Source: Croceimicrobium sp963974215
Lineage (GTDB): Bacteria; Bacteroidota; Bacteroidia; Flavobacteriales; Schleiferiaceae
Length of the DNA: 64,000 nt
Direction of reading: 5' to 3'
Assembly: GCA_963974215.1 (NCBI GenBank)
Contig: CAXBBL010000009.1
Span: forward strand, 1-64,000
Below are positions 26,727 to 36,403 of this stretch, piece by piece. Position numbers and translations under genes: made by a program. The notes beneath the pieces were generated by a model. The model saw nothing but the letters and a program-made list of their open reading frames with translations. It had not been told where the DNA came from and did not search any database. Position 1 is the stretch's first letter; the number at the start of each line of letters is the position of its first letter.

Positions 26727-27473
26727 TTAAATAACTTTTGCTTCCTCGTGCAGTAAGCGAACTAATTCGGCTACATTATCGGCATCGATCATTTTAACAG
26801 CACTTTTGGGTGCAGGTTTAGAAAATGCGCCAGTATTTGTTTTAACCTCAACCTCTTGTGGGCTGCGCACATCTAAAGCTTTACTACGCGCTTGCATAAT
26901 ACCACGCATATTAGGAATGCGAAGATCTTTTTCTTCTACTAATCCTTTTTGTCCGCCAACTACTAAAGGTAAACTGGCTTTTACTTTTTCTTTTCCTCCG
27001 TCAATTTCACGAATTAAAGAAGCTTCACTGTCGCTAACTTCCATGCCAACGCAGGCATTGATAAAGGGAAGATTTAAAATGCTTGCTACCATACCAGGTA
27101 CTTGGCCACCGTTGTAATCAATAGACTCTCTTCCCGCAATAATTAAATCGTAAGCTCCTTCTTTCGCTACTGCAGCTATTTGTTGGGCTACATAAAAAGA
27201 ATCGCTTGGGTCCGCGTCAACTCTAATTGCTGCATCAGCACCGATGGCCAATGCTTTTCTTAGGGTAGGCTCAGTTTCTGCTCTTCCTACATTTAGCACC
27301 GTAACTTGGGCGCCTTGCTTTTCTTTTAACCATACGGCTCTGGTTAAGCCAAATTCATCGTACGGGTTAATTACGAACTGTACCCCATTCTTATCAAAAG
27401 CACTGTTGTCGGCAGTAAAGTTGATTTTAGAAGTAGTATCGGGTACATGACTAATGCAAACTAATACCTTCAT
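26727..27473 (-). CDS. etfB: Electron transfer flavoprotein, beta subunit
   Basis: 248 residues; AMP-binding partner of EtfA. Signatures: NPYDEFGLTRAVWLKE, AGRESIDYNGGQVPGMVA and the LPLVVGGQKGLVEEKDLRIPNMRGIMQA block typical of ETF-beta. First gene of the operon etfB-etfA-bfn; the 175-bp gap to the divergent pyruvate dehydrogenase gene has no clear TAnnTTTG on the minus strand. Confidence 0.96.
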   Translation of the reverse strand: MKVLVCISHVPDTTSKINFTADNSAFDKNGVQFVINPYDEFGLTRAVWLKEKQGAQVTVLNVGRAETEPTLRKALAIGADAAIRVDADPSDSFYVAQQIAAVAKEGAYDLIIAGRESIDYNGGQVPGMVASILNLPFINACVGMEVSDSEASLIREIDGGKEKVKASLPLVVGGQKGLVEEKDLRIPNMRGIMQARSKALDVRSPQEVEVKTNTGAFSKPAPKSAVKMIDADNVAELVRLLHEEAKVI

Positions 27474-27620
27474 AATTTATAATATATTCTTTGAGAAGTG
27501 AATGTGTCTAAAGCGCGAAAATAACCATAAAAAACCCGCGGACAAAACCTTATGCATGCATACTAAATTTTTAATCTTATTTAGATTTGCTAAAAAATGA
27601 AGTCTTTAGCTGCTAATTAG

Positions 27621-27628
27621 TATTTTTG
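27621..27628 (+). promoter_or_regulatory. -7 element of the pyruvate dehydrogenase E1 beta gene
   Basis: TATTTTTG, a full TAnnTTTG match, 20 nt before the ATG at 27649. Confidence 0.65.
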
Positions 27629-27648
27629 GCGCCTCAAAAGAATGATCA

Positions 27649-28629
27649 ATGAGTAGAATTATCCAGTTTAGAGAGGCAATTGCTGAAGCGATGAGCGAAG
27701 AAATGCGTCGCGATGAGAACATTTATTTGATGGGTGAGGAAGTAGCCGAGTACAACGGCGCTTACAAAGCTTCCAAAGGAATGCTTGATGAATTTGGCCC
27801 CAAGAGGGTTATTGATACTCCAATTGCAGAATTAGGATTTTCTGGAATCGGCGTGGGGTCTGCGATGAATGGTTTAAGACCGATTATCGAGTTTATGACC
27901 TTTAACTTTTCGATGGTTGCCATTGATCAAATTATTAACAACGCGGCCAAAATGTACCAAATGAGCGGCGGTCAACTTAATATTCCTATCGTTTTTAGAG
28001 GGCCAACCGCTTCTGCGGGACAGCTTGGTGCCACTCATAGTCAGGCCTTTGAAAGTTGGTTTGCTAATACTCCAGGTTTAAAAGTAGTAGTTCCTTCCAA
28101 CCCATACGATGCGAAAGGACTTCTGAAAAGCGCCATTCGCGATAACGACCCCGTAATATTTATGGAGAGCGAGCAGATGTATGGCGACAAGATGGACGTG
28201 CCAGAAGAAGAATATCTCATTCCTTTAGGTGTGGCGGATATCCGTCGCGCGGGTGAGGATGTTACCATCGTTTCTTTTGGGAAAATTATTAAAGAAGCCG
28301 ATAAAGCAGCGGATGAACTTGCTAAAGAAGGTATTAGCTGTGAGATTATCGACCTACGCACGGTTCGCCCAATCGATTATGAAGCTGTATTAAAATCGCT
28401 CAAGAAAACGAATCGTATGGTAATCGTTGAAGAGGCGTGGCCTTTAGGAAATATCTCCACCGAGATTATTACGCATTGTCAAGAACATGCTTTCGATTAT
28501 TTAGATGCTCCTATCATTAGAATTAATACCGCGGATACGCCTATGGCTTATGCTCCAACTTTGGTAAATGAGTTTTTACCAAATGCAGCGCGCATTATTG
28601 CCGCGGTTAAAAAAGTAAGCTATAAATAG
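27649..28629 (+). CDS. pdhB: Pyruvate dehydrogenase E1 component, beta subunit
   Basis: 326 residues of a transketolase-type beta subunit: MSRIIQFREAIAEAMSEEMRRDENIYLMGEEVAEYNGAYKASKGM at the N-terminus, GATHSQAFESWFANTPGLKVVVPSNPYDAKGLLKSAI in the middle (His of the active-site region) and VEEAWPLGNISTEI in the C-terminal domain. It pairs with an E1 alpha encoded elsewhere to decarboxylate pyruvate with thiamine diphosphate. A branched-chain 2-oxoacid E1 beta is a less likely alternative. It stands alone here, with its own promoter. Confidence 0.92.
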   Translation: MSRIIQFREAIAEAMSEEMRRDENIYLMGEEVAEYNGAYKASKGMLDEFGPKRVIDTPIAELGFSGIGVGSAMNGLRPIIEFMTFNFSMVAIDQIINNAAKMYQMSGGQLNIPIVFRGPTASAGQLGATHSQAFESWFANTPGLKVVVPSNPYDAKGLLKSAIRDNDPVIFMESEQMYGDKMDVPEEEYLIPLGVADIRRAGEDVTIVSFGKIIKEADKAADELAKEGISCEIIDLRTVRPIDYEAVLKSLKKTNRMVIVEEAWPLGNISTEIITHCQEHAFDYLDAPIIRINTADTPMAYAPTLVNEFLPNAARIIAAVKKVSYK

Positions 28630-28682
28630 AAAGGGCTCAGTTTAGTTTTTTTAAGCAAGTCTAATTTACTTCAAATTAGACA

Positions 28683-28713
28683 TTTGGCTAAAAGCTAAAT
28701 TAATTTACTTTTG
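28683..28713 (+). promoter_or_regulatory. hppA promoter
   Basis: TTTG (28683-28686), 19 nt, TACTTTTG (28706-28713): a complete -33/-7 pair, 41 nt before the start codon. Confidence 0.72.
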
Positions 28714-28754
28714 CGCCCCTTGTTAAGAATTTAATTTTCAATCAACAAACAACT

Positions 28755-31280
28755 ATGAACGACTGGTTAATGTATTTGGTTCCTGCCCTAGGTTTGGTAG
28801 GGATTCTAGTAATGCTAGTGAAATCGGCTTGGGTAACTAAACAAGCAGCAGGCGATAAAAAGATGACTGAGTTGGCAGGCTATATTGCGGACGGAGCGAT
28901 GTCTTTTTTAAAGGCCGAATGGAAAGTGATGAGCTACTTTGTAGTGATAGCTGCCATCTTATTGGGTTACTCAGGAACCTTAGTAGAGCACTCTAGCCCT
29001 ATAATAGCAATTGCCTTTATAATTGGTGCTATTCTTTCTGCTTTGGCAGGATATATCGGAATGCGCATTGCTACCAAGTCTAACGTTCGTACTACTGAGG
29101 CTGCCCGTACTAGTTTAGTGCAAGCCCTGAAAGTTTCTTTTACGGGAGGTTCTGTTATGGGCCTCGGTGTAGCGGGATTAGCCGTTTTAGGTTTAGGATC
29201 TTTATTTATCGTTTTCTACAACTACTTTGTGCCAGAAGGTGCGGCTATTAATGGCGCGGAAATGAAAACCGCGATCGAAGTATTAGCTGGTTTCTCTCTA
29301 GGTGCGGAGTCTATCGCACTTTTTGCCCGTGTGGGTGGTGGTATCTATACCAAAGCAGCTGACGTAGGTGCTGACTTAGTAGGTAAAGTAGAAGCGGGAA
29401 TTCCCGAAGATGATATTCGCAATCCAGCTACTATCGCTGATAACGTAGGTGATAACGTAGGTGATGTTGCTGGTATGGGCGCTGATCTATTTGGTTCTTA
29501 TGTAGCCACAATTTTAGCTACCATGGTTCTAGGTCAAGAAATTGACAGTGCTGACAATTTTGGTGGAATGGCCCCAATCTTATTACCCATGGTAATTGCT
29601 GGTTTAGGTCTTATCTTCTCTATTATTTCTATGGCTTTCGTGCGCATTAGCAACGAAAATAGCTCGGTGCAGAAAGCCCTAAACATGGGGAACTGGTCTT
29701 CTATTATTTTTGTGGTGATCGCGTCTTATCCACTATCCATGTGGATGTTACCAGAATCGATGATTTTAAGAGGCTATGAGTTTAGTCCTTTAGATGTATT
29801 CTTTGCAATTTTGGTAGGATCCATTGTAGGTGCTTTAATGAGCTTAGTTACGGAGTTTTATACTTCCATGGGTAAAAAGCCGGTAAATTCTATTGTGCAG
29901 CAAAGTTCTACAGGCCATGCTACGAACATTATTGGTGGTTTAGCTATGGGTATGCAGTCTACTGTAATTCCAATTTTAATCTTAGCGGCCGGTATTATTT
30001 TCTCTTATTCTTTTGCTGGATTATACGGTGTGGCTATCGCGGCTGCCGGTATGATGGCTACTACTGCGATGCAGTTGGCCATTGACGCTTTCGGACCGAT
30101 TGCAGATAATGCGGGAGGTATTGCCGAAATGAGCGGTTTACCTGAGGAAGTGCGCGGACGTACCGACAATTTAGATGCTGTAGGTAACACCACTGCCGCT
30201 ACTGGTAAAGGTTTTGCTATTGCTTCCGCTGCATTAACTGCTTTAGCACTTTTTGCCGCTTTCGTTGGTATTGCTGGAATTGATGCCATTGATATTTATA
30301 AAGCTCCCGTTTTAGCCATGCTATTTGTAGGAGCTATGATTCCATTTATCTTCTCTTCTTTAGCTATTTCTGCAGTAGGTCGTGCCGCTATGGCAATGGT
30401 ACACGAAGTACGTCGTCAGTTTAAAGAGATTCCAGGTATTATGGAGTATAAGGCTAAGCCAGAATACGAAAAATGTGTAGAGATTTCTACGAAAGCTTCT
30501 ATTCGCGAGATGATGCTTCCGGGTGCAATCGCTTTGATTACTCCACTTTTAGTTGGCTTTGGTTTTATGGGCGTTTTTGAAGAAACTTCTTCAGCGGAAA
30601 TGCTTGGAGGCTTATTGGCTGGTGTAACCGTGAGTGGTGTGTTAATGGGAATCTTCCAAAACAATGCTGGTGGTGCTTGGGACAACGCTAAGAAATCATT
30701 TGAAGCAGGCGTTATGATTGATGGTAAAATGGAATACAAAGGTTCTGAAGCGCACAAAGCATCTGTAACCGGTGATACCGTTGGTGATCCCTTTAAAGAT
30801 ACTTCTGGTCCTTCTATGAACATCTTAATTAAACTGATGTCTATCGTTTCTTTGGTAATCGCTCCTCATATTCATGTTGGTGATGCTGCTATGAGCGATC
30901 ATGCCTATATGGATGAGGTGGTGAAGATTAGCGCTGGAGAGGTTTATGCTTTCGAAGGTACTAATGCCGCTCAGGTGAAGTTTAGCAGCCCTAACAGTGA
31001 AATGACGGGTACTATTTCAGCCGAGTCATTCAGCTACGACTTCGCTTCAGAAGAGAATGTAGTTAACCTACGCATGCAATTAAGTAGTAAAGAAACGAGC
31101 ACTTTATTAAAGTCACAATTTAGGAGCGTTGAAGTTAGAGCTGAGCAATTGTCTTTAGGTGAAGGCGGTCTTTTTGAAGGTGAGGCTTATATTATCCTTG
31201 ATGGGAATGCAATTCCTTCTAAATTAGGGATCAACATCATAAATGAAAAGAAAATCTTAGCGAGCCTTAGTATGAACTAA
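28755..31280 (+). CDS. hppA: Membrane-bound ion-pumping pyrophosphatase with a C-terminal extension
   Basis: 841 residues. Hydrolyses cytoplasmic pyrophosphate and pumps H+ or Na+ out. The substrate site is intact: GGGIYTKAADVGADLVGKVEAGIPEDDIRNPATIADNVGDNVGD. The segment GNTTAATGKG has Ala where K+-independent enzymes have Lys, so it is of the K+-dependent type. About 16 membrane helices end near residue 706 (IKLMSIVSLVIAPHI). The remaining about 135 residues are soluble and beta-rich, and are not part of the usual enzyme; in this family the C-terminus faces the outside, so the tail would be periplasmic. It has its own promoter and a strong terminator. Confidence 0.95.
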   Translation: MNDWLMYLVPALGLVGILVMLVKSAWVTKQAAGDKKMTELAGYIADGAMSFLKAEWKVMSYFVVIAAILLGYSGTLVEHSSPIIAIAFIIGAILSALAGYIGMRIATKSNVRTTEAARTSLVQALKVSFTGGSVMGLGVAGLAVLGLGSLFIVFYNYFVPEGAAINGAEMKTAIEVLAGFSLGAESIALFARVGGGIYTKAADVGADLVGKVEAGIPEDDIRNPATIADNVGDNVGDVAGMGADLFGSYVATILATMVLGQEIDSADNFGGMAPILLPMVIAGLGLIFSIISMAFVRISNENSSVQKALNMGNWSSIIFVVIASYPLSMWMLPESMILRGYEFSPLDVFFAILVGSIVGALMSLVTEFYTSMGKKPVNSIVQQSSTGHATNIIGGLAMGMQSTVIPILILAAGIIFSYSFAGLYGVAIAAAGMMATTAMQLAIDAFGPIADNAGGIAEMSGLPEEVRGRTDNLDAVGNTTAATGKGFAIASAALTALALFAAFVGIAGIDAIDIYKAPVLAMLFVGAMIPFIFSSLAISAVGRAAMAMVHEVRRQFKEIPGIMEYKAKPEYEKCVEISTKASIREMMLPGAIALITPLLVGFGFMGVFEETSSAEMLGGLLAGVTVSGVLMGIFQNNAGGAWDNAKKSFEAGVMIDGKMEYKGSEAHKASVTGDTVGDPFKDTSGPSMNILIKLMSIVSLVIAPHIHVGDAAMSDHAYMDEVVKISAGEVYAFEGTNAAQVKFSSPNSEMTGTISAESFSYDFASEENVVNLRMQLSSKETSTLLKSQFRSVEVRAEQLSLGEGGLFEGEAYIILDGNAIPSKLGINIINEKKILASLSMN

Positions 31281-31305
31281 GATTACTTAAGATCTATAAA
31301 TAGAA

Positions 31306-31338
31306 AGAGGCCGTCTAATTTAGATGGCCTCTTTTTTT
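31306..31338 (+). terminator. hppA terminator
   Basis: Stem AGAGGCC-TCTA/TAGA-GGCCTCT with one internal mismatch, followed by T7. Confidence 0.9.
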
Positions 31339-31351
31339 GTCTATGCCCATT

Positions 31352-31620
31352 GGCCCCAAAGCTTGGTAAGTAGAAAATGCAAGGCGCTATTTTTTCTCAC
31401 TGTGGTAGATGCGGTCTACTGAAAGTTGTTGATTTTAAAATGTTAATGGCATGGAAGTCGCGAGGCCCGCGGCAGGGATTGTCGTGAAAAGCCCACAGCC
31501 TTAATGCCCCTGCGCAATTCTGTGGCAGGCGACCACAGGAAGCCTAGCGGCAGAATAGGCAGCTGGGAGTATTAGGGCGAGGACTTGGAGCAAAAAGCCC
31601 GGTTGCCGCCCAAATAAAAG
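31352..31620. repeat. GC-rich non-coding intergenic element (REP-like)
   Basis: The 295 bp between the hppA terminator and the dNK gene hold no ORF and are clearly richer in G and C than their surroundings. They contain hairpin CTGTGG-N7-CCACAG near 31520-31540, a further CCACAG copy near 31489, and the short phrase AAAAGCCC twice (about 31477 and 31594). The left end, GGCCC followed 24-27 nt later by AAGGCGCTATTTT (31381-31393), recurs in similar layout near 41643-41681. I read it as a dispersed, mobile or structural intergenic repeat; no function can be assigned. Confidence 0.45.
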
Positions 31621-31633
31621 TAAAATCAGATAG

Positions 31634-32248
31634 TTAAAATAAGCCGTTAAGCTCGGCGTCGATATTATTGATGATTTTGCCTAAATCTTCCGGATTGTTA
31701 GCGAATTTATTTTCGTCAACGTTGATAATTAGCAAGTTGCCTTTGTCGTAGCCAGAAATCCACGCTTCGTAACGTTCATTAAGGCGGTTGAGGTAATCGA
31801 TGCGGATATTGTTTTCGTAATCGCGGCCGCGCTTTTGAATTTGGTCCACCAAAGTGGGAATAGAGGCACGTAAATAAATCAATAAATCAGGGGCCTCCAC
31901 AAAAGAGTCCATTAGTTCGAAAAGCGAAAGGTAATTTTCGAAATCGCGGCTAGGCATAAGGCCCATGGCGTGCAAATTGGGGGCGAAAATATGGGCATCT
32001 TCGTAAATCGTACGATCTTGAATAATGCTTTTTCCAGTTTCGCGGATTTCTTTAACCTGACGAAAGCGGCTGTTTAAGAAGAAGATTTGCAAGTTGAAAG
32101 ACCAGCGCTGCATTTCGCGGTAAAAATCGTCCAGATAGGGATTGTCTTCTACGTCCTCGAAGTGAGGGGTCCACTTGTAGTGCTTTGCTAACAAGCGTGT
32201 TAACGTAGTTTTCCCCGAGCCAATATTACCTGAAATTGCAATGTGCAT
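31634..32248 (-). CDS. Deoxynucleoside kinase
   Basis: 204 residues; phosphorylates deoxynucleosides for the salvage pathway. P-loop GNIGSGKTTL (residues 6-15), a DRT-type motif (IIQDRTIYEDAHIFA) that carries the catalytic Arg, and the lid region RGRDYENNI followed by YLNRLNERYEAW identify the dNK/dGK-dAK family. Substrate preference cannot be read from sequence. A second, more divergent family member lies at 39372. It has its own candidate promoter. Confidence 0.92.
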   Translation of the reverse strand: MHIAISGNIGSGKTTLTRLLAKHYKWTPHFEDVEDNPYLDDFYREMQRWSFNLQIFFLNSRFRQVKEIRETGKSIIQDRTIYEDAHIFAPNLHAMGLMPSRDFENYLSLFELMDSFVEAPDLLIYLRASIPTLVDQIQKRGRDYENNIRIDYLNRLNERYEAWISGYDKGNLLIINVDENKFANNPEDLGKIINNIDAELNGLF

Positions 32249-32269
32249 AGTCGTTTTTTAATAAGCTCA

Positions 32270-32277
32270 CAAAGCTA
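32270..32277 (-). promoter_or_regulatory. -7 element of the deoxynucleoside kinase gene
   Basis: TAGCTTTG on the minus strand, 21 nt before the ATG at 32248. Confidence 0.6.
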
Positions 32278-32303
32278 AGTTTTTCGGCTAAATTATCAGC
32301 TTG

Positions 32304-33107
32304 CTATTCGAGTTTATAAAGGTATAGCATGCCTGCTTTCCACAAATAAAGGGAGCGATTGTGTAGAATGATCCTTTTGATTTCCGTTTGGGGGCAGATT
32401 AGGTTTTGTCTTTGGCCGGTTTTCACCGAGATGAGACTTAATATTCCGCTTTCGCTTAGGCAGATGAGTAATTCATTGTTGAAGTCGGCGTCCACAAGAG
32501 GCTCCGTGTAGGGAATATTTTTTTGAAAGGCAGCCAAGGCATCGAAAAGCAGGAAGCCGCTTTGGGGCAGATGGAGGATTTGATGGTTGTAGCTGCTTAG
32601 TAAAAGCGAAGGGCGGCGAGTGCTTGAGCTAATCTGGTTAATGGCAGGACTAAAGTTTAGGAGTTTTTCCGCTTCAGGATCATAAATGCTGAGGCGATCG
32701 CTCACCTGATCGTAGATGAGAATTTGACTTTGCGCAGTATAGCTTACTAAACTCGGATCGATAAAGCCGGCATCTAGAAGGTTTATGCTGCGACTAAAAT
32801 TCAGACGATTATCGAGAATTTGGATCGTATTAAAATCAGTATAATAAAGCAGCGGTTGCAAAGGGTTAATTAAGGTGAAAAAATTTATTAACCCTAAGCG
32901 TGGATCGCTGTAGCTGTAGTTTTGTTGCCCTTTTGCTGGGTGTTTAATTATTTCGTTGCCTTTGAGATAGTAGATGTTTCCAAAGGGGTCAACCTTCAAA
33001 TCATCTGCCGTGGGAGTGACTTCGCTGCTTATAAGTTTTAATTGCAAACCTTGCCCCGATAAGGTAGCAGAGCAATTGAAAAGAAATAACAGAAGCAGCA
33101 ATCGCAT
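32304..33107 (-). CDS. Secreted propeller-like hypothetical protein
   Basis: 267 residues of unknown function. A signal peptide (about 1-19) leads into a series of short beta-strand repeats with the propeller pattern (VDPFGNIYYLKGNEIIKH, YTDFNTIQILDN, IYDQVSDRLSIYDPE, FNNELLICLSESGILSLIS), which suggests a periplasmic or surface beta-propeller. Its ATG shares a base with the stop codon of the GH3 gene, so the two are translationally coupled. The dNK gene follows 55 bp downstream. Confidence 0.65.
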   Translation of the reverse strand: MRLLLLLFLFNCSATLSGQGLQLKLISSEVTPTADDLKVDPFGNIYYLKGNEIIKHPAKGQQNYSYSDPRLGLINFFTLINPLQPLLYYTDFNTIQILDNRLNFSRSINLLDAGFIDPSLVSYTAQSQILIYDQVSDRLSIYDPEAEKLLNFSPAINQISSSTRRPSLLLSSYNHQILHLPQSGFLLFDALAAFQKNIPYTEPLVDADFNNELLICLSESGILSLISVKTGQRQNLICPQTEIKRIILHNRSLYLWKAGMLYLYKLE

Positions 33108-34621
33108 TAGTGATTTAATTTTAAGAGTTCATCCATATGCTCACGGCTGTTACTAAGGCGCGGAACTTTATTTTGACCTCCTAGTTTTCCCTTATTGCTA
33201 AGCCAGTCGTAAAATAATCGCGGCCGTGCTTCAATAAGTTGTAAACTGGTTAGGGCAAGGCCTTTGTAGCGTTTGGCTTCGTAGTCGCTATTTATAGTAC
33301 AGATGGCTTTGTCTAAATCGGCAGCGAAGTCGGCTTGATTAGCAGGGGCTTTACTCCACTCAATGAGCCATTGGTGGGCTCCTTTATTTTTACCTTCCAT
33401 AAAAATGGGGGCTACGGTAAAATCTAAAACCTGGCAATTATGCTTCTCACAGCTTTGTCTAAGGGCTTTTTCGGCATTTTCAATAATGAGCTCTTCTCCA
33501 AAAACATTGATAAAATGCTTGGTGCGTCCGGTAATTTTAAAACGATAAGGAGAGGTATTGGTAAAGCGAATTGTATCGCCGATAATGTAGCGCCAAAGGC
33601 CAGCATTGGAAGTAATTACCACGGCATAGCTGGGGCCGATTTTCACCTCGCTTAATCCAATAGTTTTAGACTGGGTTCCTTCGTATTTGTCCATCGGGAT
33701 AAACTCGAAGTAGATGCCATAATCGAGCATCAAAAGCATTTCGCTACTATCTTTTTGGTCTTGAATGCCAAAGAAGCCTTCCGAGGCATTATAGGTTTCG
33801 AGGTAGTTTATGTCTTTGCCAATTATTTCGCGGTACTGCTCGCGGTAGGGTTCGAAGTTTACACCGCCATGCATGTAGAGCTCTAAATTCGGCCATACTT
33901 CGGCGATGTTTTGTTTGCCACTTAATTCTAAAACGCGCTGCAATAATACAAGCATCCAAGAAGGAACACCTGCCAGACTGGTAACGTCTTCACGTAAGGA
34001 GGTGTTGGCCATGGCAATTATTTTCGACTCCCACTCCGTCATTAAACTAATTTTGTTGTTGGGCGTGCTGCGCATTTCTACCCAAAAAGGGAGGTTTTCG
34101 ATAATAATTCCCGACACGTCACCATAGTAACTTTTCAGCTCCTGATTGTCGAGAAAGGTACTGCCGCCCATGCGAAGATTCATCCCGTCAAAAACCATGG
34201 TTTCGGGGTTTAGATTGCAATAAATGCTCAATAGATCTTTACCGCCTTTAAAATGGCAGTCTTCTATCGCTTCTTCGCTAACGGGAATAAATTTGCTTTT
34301 ACTGTTGGTCGTACCACTCGATTTAGCAAACCACTTTACTTCTCCTGGCCAAAAAATATTTTGTTCCCCTTGGCGCAGACGATTTACATCCGCTTCAATG
34401 TCTTCGTAAAAATGGAGGGGAACTCTTTCTTTAAAGGTGTCGATGGAGGAAATATCTTTAAAGCCGTATTTTTTACCGAACTCTGTATTGGTTGCCGTGC
34501 TTATTAATTCTATTAATAGCTCACTTTGCACTTCGTGTGGATACTTCATGAAAAGCTCCAACTGGTGAAAGCGCTTTTTCATACGCCAACTTAAAAATGA
34601 ATTTACTAGTGCAAGCTTCAT
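33107..34621 (-). CDS. GH3 auxin-responsive promoter family protein
   Basis: 504 residues of the GH3 family, ANL-type adenylating enzymes; plant members join amino acids to jasmonate or auxin. Bacterial members have no proven substrate. Visible family blocks: WFAKSSGTTNSKSKFIPVS (the Ser/Thr-rich ATP-binding P-loop), YNASEGFFGIQDQ (YxASEG) and VVITSNAGLWRYIIGDTIRF (GLYRYxxGD). All three ATP motifs are intact, so it should be active. First gene of a likely unit with the propeller-like protein. Confidence 0.9.
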   Translation of the reverse strand: MKLALVNSFLSWRMKKRFHQLELFMKYPHEVQSELLIELISTATNTEFGKKYGFKDISSIDTFKERVPLHFYEDIEADVNRLRQGEQNIFWPGEVKWFAKSSGTTNSKSKFIPVSEEAIEDCHFKGGKDLLSIYCNLNPETMVFDGMNLRMGGSTFLDNQELKSYYGDVSGIIIENLPFWVEMRSTPNNKISLMTEWESKIIAMANTSLREDVTSLAGVPSWMLVLLQRVLELSGKQNIAEVWPNLELYMHGGVNFEPYREQYREIIGKDINYLETYNASEGFFGIQDQKDSSEMLLMLDYGIYFEFIPMDKYEGTQSKTIGLSEVKIGPSYAVVITSNAGLWRYIIGDTIRFTNTSPYRFKITGRTKHFINVFGEELIIENAEKALRQSCEKHNCQVLDFTVAPIFMEGKNKGAHQWLIEWSKAPANQADFAADLDKAICTINSDYEAKRYKGLALTSLQLIEARPRLFYDWLSNKGKLGGQNKVPRLSNSREHMDELLKLNH

Positions 34622-34656
34622 AAGAACTACTAATTTAGCGATACAAATTTTAGAAT

Positions 34657-35463
34657 ATGAGATTCGAGCTTAATCTGAGCAAAATGCCCGCTTGGCAAGA
34701 TGATGAAAAGGTACAATATATACTCCAAGCAGATGATGATTTTATCAGGCTTAATCAACTAATTGGTCGCCAAATTACGATAGAATTCCTTAATGAGAAA
34801 TACTGTTCTAATTGCGGAAATAAGTTTGCTGACTTATTTCGAATGGGCTTTTGTAAGAACTGTTTTTTTACGGCGCCGCAGGCGGGTGAGAGCATTATTA
34901 GGCCAGAGTTAAGCCAGGCACATTTAGATATTGAGGACCGCGATTTAGCTTTTGAAAAATCCTATCAGCTGCAAGAGCATATCGTGTATTTGGCCAATGG
35001 TGGCGATTTAAAAGTGGGGGTAACCCGCGCCCAGCAAATGCAAAATCGCTGGATTGATCAAGGGGCATCCGACGCAATCGTTTTAGCACGTACCGAAAAT
35101 CGATTTCAGGCGGGTGAAATGGAAGTAGCGCTGAAAGGTTTAATGGGCGACAAAACACCTTGGCGTAAGATGCTGAAGAATGAAATTCCAACGATTGATT
35201 TGGTAAAGGAAAAGCTCAAGGTAAAAGAAAGTCTTTCAGCTGAAATGCAACAATTTTTTGCAGAGGGCGAAGATGAAGTGTATCAATTTAATTATCCTGT
35301 TGAGGAATGGCCCACGAAGATTAGCACGCTTAATTTAGATAAAGAAGCTAAAGCTGAGGCGGTATTAAAAGGGATACGGGGTCAATACTTAATTTTCCAA
35401 GGAGGTTTAGTTTTTAACGTCCGCGCTCACACTGGTTTTAGGGTTTCTTTCGCTTTCGCTTGA
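34657..35463 (+). CDS. DUF2797 domain protein
   Basis: 268 residues. A CxxC-x(15)-CxxC zinc-ribbon-like pair (CSNCG...CKNC, about residues 50-70) precedes HIVYLANGGDLKVGVTRAQQMQNRWIDQGASDAIVLARTENRFQAGEMEVALKG, the conserved block of the DUF2797 family; its YLA...KVGVTR part resembles a GIY-YIG strand pair. Function unknown. Divergent from the GH3 gene; its last 26 bases overlap the 3' end of the convergent flippase-like gene. Confidence 0.85.
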   Translation: MRFELNLSKMPAWQDDEKVQYILQADDDFIRLNQLIGRQITIEFLNEKYCSNCGNKFADLFRMGFCKNCFFTAPQAGESIIRPELSQAHLDIEDRDLAFEKSYQLQEHIVYLANGGDLKVGVTRAQQMQNRWIDQGASDAIVLARTENRFQAGEMEVALKGLMGDKTPWRKMLKNEIPTIDLVKEKLKVKESLSAEMQQFFAEGEDEVYQFNYPVEEWPTKISTLNLDKEAKAEAVLKGIRGQYLIFQGGLVFNVRAHTGFRVSFAFA

Positions 35464-36403
35464 TGCGTGCTAATTCACTGCGGTTTAAACTTGCCAATCC
35501 GATTAAAGAAGGAATGGCCATATTAAAGAACCAAACTAAAGTACTACCGATTACGAATACCAAAGACTCATCACTAAAGAAACTAAAGAAGTAAAAAGAA
35601 AGTGCTCCTTTAATTAAGAAGTCCAATCCGGCAAAAGTGGGCGTTACAGCCGATAGAAAATAATAAAGGGGAATTGCATAAAGAATTTCCAAATTAATAC
35701 TATCAGGTTGAAGAAAGTATAAGGAGACCAGTAGTTGTGCCGAAAAAATAAGGAAGCGAAAAGAATGTACTGTGAGTAAGAAACTTTTTAGCTTAAAACC
35801 GGGCTCTCCTTTAATTAGGTAATTGGCTAATGGATATTTGAAAAGCTTGCGCTGATGCAAAGAGCTTATGATTTTTTCGAGACTGAAATAGATAACTAAG
35901 CTAAATAAGGTAGCCGTAAGAGCAAGCAAAGTATAGGCAATTTGCCCGGCATTAATTAACCAAAGGCTGGCTATTAATAAGCTCACTATTGTTTTGCCAA
36001 ATAGTTTCGGGCCGTGTGTCCAAAAAGTCAGGAAAAGCGCCTTAGAACGATGGGCCTGATCTTCTTGTACAATATAACGTCCCAGAATTTCGCCACTGTT
36101 GAGGGGCGTGATAAAGGCTAAACCGTAGCACTTAATATTTTGCCAAATGGCTTTTTTAACACTAATGTGGCTTATCAACGCCTGAATTTTTTGCCAGGCA
36201 AGGGCATCAAAAGTGATGTTCAAAAACCAGAGTAAACTAAAAAGGAAAAGACTTACTAGGCTTCGGTTAAGATCGAGACTTAATTCGAAATCTCTTATTT
36301 GAGACTTATCTAGCTTAAGCCACAAAAGATAACTCGCCACTATTACTAAGGCAATCTTTAGGATGCGGAAAAGCCATTTTTTACCAGATTTCGATTTCTT
36401 CAC
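35438..36403 (-). CDS. Lysylphosphatidylglycerol synthase TM / flippase-like membrane protein
   Basis: 321 residues with about eight transmembrane helices, a basic N-terminus (MKKSKSGKKWLFR) and a basic C-terminus (RIKRKRKK). The blocks FLNITFDALAWQKI, GEILGRY and AVTPTFAGLDFLIKGALSFYFF fit the LPG_synthase_TM family (UPF0104), integral membrane proteins related to lipid flippases. No catalytic domain is attached. Its start overlaps the end of the queuosine precursor transporter gene by 23 bases, so it is the last gene of that operon. Confidence 0.8.
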   Translation of the reverse strand: MKKSKSGKKWLFRILKIALVIVASYLLWLKLDKSQIRDFELSLDLNRSLVSLFLFSLLWFLNITFDALAWQKIQALISHISVKKAIWQNIKCYGLAFITPLNSGEILGRYIVQEDQAHRSKALFLTFWTHGPKLFGKTIVSLLIASLWLINAGQIAYTLLALTATLFSLVIYFSLEKIISSLHQRKLFKYPLANYLIKGEPGFKLKSFLLTVHSFRFLIFSAQLLVSLYFLQPDSINLEILYAIPLYYFLSAVTPTFAGLDFLIKGALSFYFFSFFSDESLVFVIGSTLVWFFNMAIPSLIGLASLNRSELARIKRKRKKP

